The position numbers and the translations under genes were made by a program. Positions 33,669 through 39,681 of a stretch of DNA of 42,221 bases are shown here, piece after piece. The notes under the pieces are model-generated. The model was not told the DNA's origin, searched no databases, and saw nothing but the letters and a program-made list of their open reading frames with translations. Numbering within the stretch: position 1 is the first letter of the stretch; every line of letters begins with the position of its first letter. Origin of the DNA: Paracoccaceae bacterium (GTDB lineage Bacteria; Pseudomonadota; Alphaproteobacteria; Rhizobiales; Stappiaceae). The stretch is from contig PARB01000062.1 of the NCBI GenBank assembly GCA_002709505.1, positions 1 through 42,221 of the forward strand, in the 5' to 3' direction.

Positions 33669-34910
33669 TCACGGGGTGGCGCCCGACCGCTCGCCGGCAA
33701 CCAGCGACAGCGGACCGGAGGCCGCGCGTCGGGACGACGACGGCATCCCGGCCACCGGCGCTGCTGCGGATGTGCGGGTGCGCAACATCGAGGGCACGAA
33801 GTCGCTTAAGCTGCGCGCGCCCATCAGCATCTGAGCGATCTCGAACTCGGCTTTCAGGACGGCGAGCGCCTGGCGGACTGCCGGCTCGCCACCGCTCGCC
33901 AGCGCATAGAGCGTGGCCCGGCCGACCTGCACCGCATCCGCCCCGAGCGCCAGGGCGCGCGCGATGTCCGATCCGGTCCGAAAGCCGCTGTCGACCAGCA
34001 GGGTCAGGTCGGGCCCGGCCTGCGCCCGGAACTCCGCAAGCACGTCGATTGCGGCGACCGCGCCATCGAGCTGCCGGCCGCCGTGGTTGGAAATCACCAG
34101 CCCGTCGACACCGATCTCAAGGGCGTTCGCCACCTGCCCGGGGTCGAGCATGCCCTTGACGATCAAGGGGCCGTCCCAGGCATCACGCACCCATTTGATG
34201 TCCTCCCAGCCAACCGAAGCGTCGAGCTGGGATTGCATGAGCTCGGCAATCGTATCCATTTTCTGCAGGCCCAGTTCCGCCGCCATGACCTCCAGCTTCG
34301 GCGCGCCGGCACGCGCCATGCGAAGGCTCCAGGCGGGGTGGGCGACAAGGCTCGCAAGCTTTGCCGGCGTCCAGCGAAACGGCAGCGAGAAGCCGTTTTT
34401 CGCATCGCGCAGGCGCCGGCCCGGAATGGCATTGTCCACCGTGACCTCAAGCGCCGCGAAGCCCAGCGTCCGCGCCCTGGCGAGCAGCCGCTTGCTGACC
34501 TCCCGGTCATTGAACAGATAGAGCTGGAACCACTTTGCCCCGTTTCCGGCGGCCGCAACCTCCTCCATGGTCGCGGTCGCAGCCGAACTCATGACGAAGG
34601 GAATTCCGCAAGACGACGCGGCGCGGGCGAGATCGACGTCGCCGCGCGGCCAGGCCGCTCCGGCAAGGCCCGTTGGCCCGATGATCACCGGAAAGCTGTG
34701 GCTCTGTCCGAACAGGGTGACTTTGCACGAACAATCGCTGACGTCGGTGGGGGCGGACCCGAGCAGCCGGAGGCGGTCGAGCGCGCTGCGGTTTTCGGCA
34801 AGCGTGTTTTCGCTGCCGCTCCCTCCGTCGATGAAGTCGAACACGAACCGCGGCAACCGCCGGCGCGCCAGGTCGCGAAACTCGTAAATGGATTGCGGAT
34901 CATGGGCCAT
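33669..34910 (-). CDS. FMN-dependent alpha-hydroxy acid dehydrogenase/oxidase
   Basis: A 413-residue TIM-barrel flavoenzyme of the glycolate oxidase/lactate/mandelate dehydrogenase family, oxidising L-2-hydroxy acids to 2-oxo acids. Catalytic H276 lies in S-N-H-G-G-R-Q-L-D-G, with Lys in I-V-K-G-M, Tyr in F-Q-L-Y and the FMN phosphate site D-S-G-F-R-T-G. The substrate-carboxylate Tyr (Tyr24 of glycolate oxidase, Tyr26 of mandelate dehydrogenase) is Phe26 here (V-F-D-F-I-D-G-G), which should change rate or substrate. The C-terminal 40 residues are an Ala/Ser/Pro-rich extension. The ATG has GAGGAA upstream; 19 bases separate it from the FAD enzyme gene. Confidence 0.93.
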   Translation of the reverse strand: MAHDPQSIYEFRDLARRRLPRFVFDFIDGGSGSENTLAENRSALDRLRLLGSAPTDVSDCSCKVTLFGQSHSFPVIIGPTGLAGAAWPRGDVDLARAASSCGIPFVMSSAATATMEEVAAAGNGAKWFQLYLFNDREVSKRLLARARTLGFAALEVTVDNAIPGRRLRDAKNGFSLPFRWTPAKLASLVAHPAWSLRMARAGAPKLEVMAAELGLQKMDTIAELMQSQLDASVGWEDIKWVRDAWDGPLIVKGMLDPGQVANALEIGVDGLVISNHGGRQLDGAVAAIDVLAEFRAQAGPDLTLLVDSGFRTGSDIARALALGADAVQVGRATLYALASGGEPAVRQALAVLKAEFEIAQMLMGARSLSDFVPSMLRTRTSAAAPVAGMPSSSRRAASGPLSLVAGERSGATP

Positions 34911-34929
34911 GGGTTCCTCGAGCCTCCCC

Positions 34930-36360
34930 TTATTCGAACGGCGGCAGGTCGCCGGCCTCGATGATTTTTCCCGGATTCATGATGTTGCGCGGATCGAGCG
35001 CGCGCTTGACGGCGGCCATCGCGCGCAAGCCGGCCTCGTCGTGTTCCTCGGCCATAAAGGCGCGCTTGCCGTAGCCGATCCCGTGCTCGCCGGTGATCGT
35101 TCCGCCAAGGGCAATGGCCCGCCGGCTCAGCCGCTCCAGCAGCGTCTCGACGGCTGTCGCCTCGCGCGGGCTATCGGGATCGAAGACGACGCACAGGTGA
35201 AAATTGCCGTCGCCGACATGACCGCAGATCGGTGCGGTCACGCCAAGTTCGGCGCAATCGCGCCGGGCGCCGTCGATCGCCTCGGCAAGACGCGAGACCG
35301 GGACGCAGCTGTCGGTGGGGATCCCCTTGGCGCCCGGCCGCAACGCGATGGCCGCCCACCATGCGTCATGTCGCGCTTTCCAGATCCGGCCGCGCTCCTC
35401 CGCGCTGTGCGCCGTCGTGACGCTGCTTGCGGCGAAGTCCACGGCGATCTCGCCGATCAAGCGCATCTGCCGGGCAACACTGTCGGGATCGCCGCTGCAC
35501 TCCACGATGAGAGTGTCGCCCTCGCTCAGGCCGAGCCTGGAATAGCGCTCGATGGCGCGGATCTGGACATCGTCGAGATACTCGATGCGGGCCACCTGAA
35601 TGCCCGATCCCATGATCGCGATCGCGCAGTCGATGGCCGCAGCGGAGGAGGGGAAGGCGATCAGCGCGGTCTCGACGGCATCCGGGATCGGATGCAGCCG
35701 CAAGGTGGCGGAGACGATGACACCGAGCGTGCCCTCGGCGCCGACCATCAGCTGGGTGAGATTGTAGCCGGCCGAGGATTTGCGCGCGAGGCTTGCCGTG
35801 CGCAGCACCGTGCCGTCGGCCAGGACCGCATCCACGGAGATCACGTGATCCTTCATGGTGCCATAGCGCACGGCGTTCGTGCCGGAGGCGCGGGTCGAGA
35901 TCATTCCTCCAAGGGATGCATCCGCCCCCGGATCGACGGGAAAGAACAGGCCGGTGTCGCGCAACCAGGCGTTCAGCGCCTTCCGGGTGACGCCCGGCTG
36001 GACGCGACAGGTCATGTCGGCGACGCTCACCGGCCCGATGGCATCCATCCGGGACATGTCGAGGCAAATGCCGCCGTGAAGCGCCGCGACATGTCCCTCG
36101 CATGACGTGCCGGTGCCGAAGGGAATGACGGGAACCCGGTGGGCATGGCAGGTCTGGAGGATGAAGACGACGTCCTCGACATCCTCGGGATAGGCAACCG
36201 CATCCGGCGGGCAGGCGGGCAGATAGCTGGCGTCGCGGCCATGCTGCTCGCGGACCGGAAAGGCCGTCGAAAGACGGGAGCCGAGCCGGGGCGCAAGGGT
36301 GGACAGGACCAGCGCCAGTCCATCCGGTGAAGCTGCGCGAAGGGGCTGCGGCTTTGGCAT
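34930..36360 (-). CDS. FAD-linked oxidoreductase, GlcD/D-lactate dehydrogenase type
   Basis: A 476-residue flavoprotein of the vanillyl-alcohol oxidase fold. The FAD-binding domain (about 50-230) has P-F-G-T-G-T-S near residue 80, D-P-G-A-D-A-S-L-G-G-M-I-S-T-R-A-S-G near 142 and G-A-E-G-T-L-G near 208. The C-terminal domain has H-V-G-D-G-N-F-H-L, with the histidines that bind the hydroxy-acid substrate and metal, and G-E-H-G-I-G near residue 430. Family members oxidise D-lactate, glycolate or other D-2-hydroxy acids. The ATG shares its A with the upstream stop (TGATG). The adjacent FMN enzyme would serve the L-isomer. Confidence 0.94.
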   Translation of the reverse strand: MPKPQPLRAASPDGLALVLSTLAPRLGSRLSTAFPVREQHGRDASYLPACPPDAVAYPEDVEDVVFILQTCHAHRVPVIPFGTGTSCEGHVAALHGGICLDMSRMDAIGPVSVADMTCRVQPGVTRKALNAWLRDTGLFFPVDPGADASLGGMISTRASGTNAVRYGTMKDHVISVDAVLADGTVLRTASLARKSSAGYNLTQLMVGAEGTLGVIVSATLRLHPIPDAVETALIAFPSSAAAIDCAIAIMGSGIQVARIEYLDDVQIRAIERYSRLGLSEGDTLIVECSGDPDSVARQMRLIGEIAVDFAASSVTTAHSAEERGRIWKARHDAWWAAIALRPGAKGIPTDSCVPVSRLAEAIDGARRDCAELGVTAPICGHVGDGNFHLCVVFDPDSPREATAVETLLERLSRRAIALGGTITGEHGIGYGKRAFMAEEHDEAGLRAMAAVKRALDPRNIMNPGKIIEAGDLPPFE

Positions 36361-37448
36361 CACGACAACCCCTTGCGCAGGCCGTCGGGCCGGGAGGGCT
36401 GGCGGCTCCTGGCGCGCACGCGCGATCCGATGGCATGCATCGGATAGACGCCCAGAACGGTCTGGCGTGTGGTCTGGGCCGTGAGCGCCTCAAGCGCCCG
36501 GCGGACCTGCGGCACGTCCGGGTGACCCTCGAATTCGCACAGAAAGCGGGTTGCAACGAACTGTCCGCCGACAAGGTAGCTTTCCAGCCGGGTCAGATTG
36601 ATGCCGTTGTCGGCAAATCCGCCGACCGCACGAAACAGCGCGCCGGGCGTATCGGCCACCTCGAACAGCAGACTGGTCATGATGTCCTGCTGCTCCGGCG
36701 GCGGAATGACCGGTTCCGCCGCAAGCACGTAGAAGCGCGTCAGGTTGAAGGGAATATCCTCGATATTGCGCTTCAGGATTGCCAGCCCATAGGTCTCGGC
36801 AGCGAGACTGGAGGCCACGGCCGCAGCCCTCCGGTCGCCTCTTTGCTTGATGAGGGCTGCGGCCGTCGCCGTATTGCTCTCCGCGACAGGCGAAAGCCCG
36901 TGGGCGTCGAGAAAGCGCTGCACCTGCTTGAGGGCGACGGGATGCGAGTGCACCCGGGTGATTTCGTCCAGGGACCATCCGTGCGGGGCCACCAGATGGA
37001 GTTCTATGGGCAGGAACACCTCGCCCACGATCGCCAGCCCGATGTCCGGCAGAAGCATATGGATGTCGGGCACCCGTCCGGCGAGGATGTTCTCGCATGG
37101 CAGCACGGCCACCTCTACCCGGCCGCTCCGCACTGCATCGACGACCTCGAACAGGTTTTCGCAAGCCATGCTCTGCGCATCCGGAAAAGCGGTTTGGCTG
37201 GCGATATGCGCGAAGGCTCCGGCGCTGCCATGATAGATCACGGTCCTGGGGGCGAGCCGGCTGGCGGGAAGCGGCCGCGCCGGCAGGGCAAGTCGTTTGC
37301 CGTCCATGCGCAGCGACCTGAGCTCGGCCATGTCGCCCCGGAGGGAGCGGATCCGCAGCCCGGGCCGGACCCGGTTTCGCGGAGCGCAGCGCTTGCGTTT
37401 GCCCGACTGCAGGACGCCCGTCGCTTTCACTCTCGTGAGATGAGGCAT
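36360..37448 (-). CDS. Prephenate dehydratase with ACT domain
   Basis: A 362-residue protein converting prephenate to phenylpyruvate. The catalytic domain (about 69-250) keeps the key residues: Asn in P-C-E-N-I (E. coli N160), Ser and Gln in V-H-S-H-P-V-A-L-K-Q (S208, Q215) and the Thr of N-L-T-R-F (T278). The usual P-I-E-N-S reads P-C-E-N-I. A C-terminal ACT domain (about 265-340) has G-A-L-F near the first helix and L-E-S-Y-L, so phenylalanine feedback is likely. The first 65 residues are basic and unlike the family; ATG 37448 follows AAGGA, but 37331 or 37307 could be the true start. Being inside this operon suggests a special-purpose copy rather than the main PheA. Confidence 0.9.
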   Translation of the reverse strand: MPHLTRVKATGVLQSGKRKRCAPRNRVRPGLRIRSLRGDMAELRSLRMDGKRLALPARPLPASRLAPRTVIYHGSAGAFAHIASQTAFPDAQSMACENLFEVVDAVRSGRVEVAVLPCENILAGRVPDIHMLLPDIGLAIVGEVFLPIELHLVAPHGWSLDEITRVHSHPVALKQVQRFLDAHGLSPVAESNTATAAALIKQRGDRRAAAVASSLAAETYGLAILKRNIEDIPFNLTRFYVLAAEPVIPPPEQQDIMTSLLFEVADTPGALFRAVGGFADNGINLTRLESYLVGGQFVATRFLCEFEGHPDVPQVRRALEALTAQTTRQTVLGVYPMHAIGSRVRARSRQPSRPDGLRKGLS

Positions 37449-37472
37449 GGTGAGGGTCCTTGCCATTGGCCA

Positions 37473-38273
37473 TCACCCATGCGTCGGGCGGATTGCGGTC
37501 ATCACCGTCATCGGCCACATCAGCGCCCAACCCGATGCGGTCTCGCTCACGCTCAGATAGTGGTCTGCCGCCGCGAAACAGTCCTCCGCCGAATAGTCCG
37601 GCTTGGCCGAGAACAGCAGCTGGAGAAACCGGCCGATATCCTCGCGGTTTCTGAACTCCCACGGGGTGATGACCTCATCGAAGGTCGGCTGACCCCAGCC
37701 GGTTAGCGCGCAGAGGCTTTCTGCGAACTCATGGGAGAGAAAGGCGACTTCGTGCCCGGTGCTGCAGCTGCGGGCGATGAACCCGTCGAAGTAGCGGGCA
37801 AGCGGGGTGCCGGCGAAAATATCCGCAATCACGAGCCGCCCGCCCGGACGCGCCAGCGCGGAAAACCGCGTGAATGCCGAGGTCTTGTCGGTGACATGAT
37901 GGATCGCCCCCCGGCTCCACACCGCATCGAAGCCGCTGAAGGGGATGTCGAGCACGTCGGCCGAGGCCGGTACGACGCGGATGTTTCCATGTGTGCTGTC
38001 AGCCTCGAGGCCGGAAAGCTGATCGACGGACGGATCGCTGGCGACCAGAAGACCGTCCGGTCCGAGGCATTCGGCAATCGCCGTGCTGAAGTAGCCGTTT
38101 CCGGCGCCGACCTCGAGAATGCGTTCGCCGGGACGCGGGGCCAGACAGCGTTTCATGCAGGCAATGTCGGGCAACCACACATCGGCGTAGTGGGAGAGGG
38201 CATCCCGGTAGTCGGAGGAGCGCTTCCCGACAAATTCAATGGACTTGGAGGCTGTCTTTGCATCGGCATACAT
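37473..38273 (-). CDS. SAM-dependent class I methyltransferase
   Basis: A 266-residue Rossmann methyltransferase. Motif I is I-L-E-V-G-A-G-N-G-Y-F-S near residue 53, with the SAM-ribose acidic residue in L-V-A-S-D-P, motif post-I A-S-A-D-V-L-D-I-P-F, then W-S-R-G-A-I-H-H-V and P-G-G-R-L-V-I-A-D. The N-terminal A-L-S-H-Y-A-D-V-W-L-P-D-I region and the C-terminal 90 residues probably form the lid. The substrate cannot be named; an aromatic 2-oxo acid or a product made from it is suggested only by the operon. AAGGAC lies upstream of ATG 38273. First gene of the operon, with a promoter at 38547-38575. Confidence 0.9.
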   Translation of the reverse strand: MYADAKTASKSIEFVGKRSSDYRDALSHYADVWLPDIACMKRCLAPRPGERILEVGAGNGYFSTAIAECLGPDGLLVASDPSVDQLSGLEADSTHGNIRVVPASADVLDIPFSGFDAVWSRGAIHHVTDKTSAFTRFSALARPGGRLVIADIFAGTPLARYFDGFIARSCSTGHEVAFLSHEFAESLCALTGWGQPTFDEVITPWEFRNREDIGRFLQLLFSAKPDYSAEDCFAAADHYLSVSETASGWALMWPMTVMTAIRPTHG

Positions 38274-38536
38274 CACTCAGGTCCTTCTGAACGCGGAACG
38301 GACGTGCCGTTCGCCATCGACAATGCTGCGCGATTTCCTCCAGATTTTTCTTGGCCTTGTCGCTCCGCGTGAGCGATGGACGGTCTTGTTCGGGATTGAA
38401 GGCCGGAGCGCACGGCCGCCTGGTTTCGGTCCCGCCCGTCTGTGCCTGGCCGCAGACAACGCCCTGCGATTTGTCGCGTGTGTCCTGCCGACCGAAGCAA
38501 GCACGTTTCACGTGTCTCCCCGGTCCATTTCAACCC
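38274..38536 (-). other. Long untranslated leader of the seven-gene operon
   Basis: About 265 bases between the predicted transcription start and the methyltransferase ATG. I see no convincing gene in it. It holds hairpins CACGT-TTC-ACGTG (38502-38514) and GAACGG-N5-CCGTTC (38296-38312), the latter about 10 bases upstream of the ribosome site, plus a six-codon open frame (MDRGDT) near its 5' end. It does not match a known riboswitch to my eye, but its length and the hairpin beside the ribosome site would allow post-initiation control. Confidence 0.45.
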
Positions 38537-38544
38537 AGTGCACT
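38537..38544. promoter_or_regulatory. Second MarR-type half-site pair at the operon start
   Basis: AGTGCACT, a perfect 8-bp palindrome made of the same AGTGCA/TGCACT half-sites as the marR operator, located where the seven-gene operon's transcript should start. Confidence 0.5.
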
Positions 38545-38546
38545 CA

Positions 38547-38575
38547 GAAATATTAGCAGGCTACTTGCATGTCAA
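38547..38575 (-). promoter_or_regulatory. Probable promoter of the seven-gene operon
   Basis: On the minus strand a perfect -35, TTGACA (plus 38570-38575), 17 bases, and TATTTC (plus 38547-38552). It is flanked by MarR-type sites on both sides. Confidence 0.62.
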
Positions 38576-38588
38576 TTGCATAGTGCAA
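38576..38588. promoter_or_regulatory. MarR operator at the seven-gene operon promoter
   Basis: TTGCATAGTGCAA, identical to the site on the marR start, here within the longer dyad AATTGCA-TAG-TGCAATT. It abuts the -35 hexamer. More TTGCA and TGCAA half-sites lie nearby, at 38565 and 38601. Confidence 0.75.
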
Positions 38589-38685
38589 TTAATTATTGCG
38601 CTGCAAAATATTTGAGCAAACGCCCTTAAAGCCGTCAGCGACGGTCAGGCGAACGAATGGGGGGAGAGGGGCAGATGCAAGCGCG

Positions 38686-39468
38686 CTATGCGAGGATGAC
38701 CCGGACCACAGCCCGGGACAGGGCATCAGCCAGCGGGGAGGGAAGCGGCCGGTCGGTGATGAGGCGCAGGTTCTCCGGAAGCGGCGCCAGACGAACGGGA
38801 GCGGGCCGGTCGATCTTGGTGTGATCGGCGAGCAGGACCGGGGTGCGGGCCGCAGCGAGCATTGCCGTGCGCAGGGCGACGCCCTCGCGGCTGTAATCGG
38901 AGACCGCCAATCTCGCACCGAGTCCTCCGACACCGACGAAGGCGAGGTCGACGCTGTAGCCACGCAACATGTCGATCGCGTCCAGGCCGCCGGTGGATTC
39001 CTCGCCTTCGGCGAGACGGCCGCCCAGCACATGTACCGCAATCCCATGGGGATGCAGCATAAGCGCGATCTTCAGGTCATTGGTGAAAACGCTGAGCTGC
39101 ATCCCCGTCGCCACACGCTCGACGAGGCGTTCTGCCAGCAATCGCGTGGTCGAGCCGGAATCCAGCAAGATCGTGGCGCCGTCCGGGACAAGCGCGGCAG
39201 CGGCAGCGGCAATCGCTCCTTTTCCGTCCGGGTTTGTGAGGACGCGTTCCTCCACCGGCGGCTCCTCGTGGTCCCGGATCATCGCGCCGCCGCGCACCTG
39301 GCGCAGACGTCCGGCCTCGTCGAGCAGGGAAATATCCTTGCGCAGGGTCTCGCGCGACACGCCCAGGCTTTCACTCAACGCCCGGATCGTCACCGTCTGA
39401 TGGCGTTCGACCTCGTCGACAATCCGGGCGCGGCGATGTTCGGCGGGCATTGGAGGTATCTCGCGCAT
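38686..39468 (-). CDS. DeoR/GlpR-family transcriptional regulator
   Basis: A 260-residue repressor. The N-terminal winged helix is V-T-I-R-A-L-S-E-S-L-G-V-S-R-E-T-L-R-K-D-I-S-L-L-D near residues 22-46. The C-terminal sugar-phosphate isomerase-like sensor domain has I-L-L-D-S-G-S-T-T near residue 98, F-T-N-D near 121 and V-D-L-A-F-V-G-V-G-G-L near 163, which bind phosphorylated sugars or related effectors. GGAAG precedes ATG 39468; ATG 39450 is an alternative. Divergent from the dehydrogenase gene across 213 bp with palindromic sites. Confidence 0.93.
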   Translation of the reverse strand: MREIPPMPAEHRRARIVDEVERHQTVTIRALSESLGVSRETLRKDISLLDEAGRLRQVRGGAMIRDHEEPPVEERVLTNPDGKGAIAAAAAALVPDGATILLDSGSTTRLLAERLVERVATGMQLSVFTNDLKIALMLHPHGIAVHVLGGRLAEGEESTGGLDAIDMLRGYSVDLAFVGVGGLGARLAVSDYSREGVALRTAMLAAARTPVLLADHTKIDRPAPVRLAPLPENLRLITDRPLPSPLADALSRAVVRVILA

Positions 39469-39513
39469 CGGGGGCTTCCATCTGGCTTCAAGCGCTTTCG
39501 CAAGGTCGCACGC

Positions 39514-39577
39514 TTTGCAAACACGCTCCATAGCACAAATTTGCCAAATTTAGAAAAGAATTGCAAAATTTTGCAAA
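39514..39577. promoter_or_regulatory. Cluster of TTTGCAAA-type palindromes
   Basis: Three palindromic sites in an AT-rich patch between the divergent deoR-type and dehydrogenase genes: TTTGCAAA (39514-39521), AAATTTG-C-CAAATTT (39537-39551) and the perfect 16-mer TTGCAAAATTTTGCAA (39561-39576). They are likely operators of the DeoR-family protein. DeoR proteins often bind repeated sites. Confidence 0.6.
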
Positions 39578-39681
39578 GAGTGCAGGCTGTCTTGGCAGCC
39601 AATCGGCAGGTGATCCCGAAACGGTCAGGTTCAGGACAGCGCGCGCCGGGGGACGGTTTGAAGGTGAGGGAGACACAACGC

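Noticed and set aside
38236..38533. Short minus-strand frames of 86 and 91 codons in the methyltransferase leader
   Set aside because: Starts are GTG or TTG without ribosome sites, and no domain is recognisable. One contains K-K-N-L-E-E-I-A-Q, which looks protein-like, so comparison with relatives would be worthwhile, but the present evidence is too weak.
38632..38644. Hairpin CCGTC-AGC-GACGG after the deoR-type gene
   Set aside because: Only five base pairs and a weak T-run; too weak to call a terminator.
38596..39681. Upstream extension of the dehydrogenase reading frame by 362 codons
   Set aside because: The extension runs antisense through the DeoR-family gene; the FAD-binding fold begins right after ATG 39682, which has a ribosome site.
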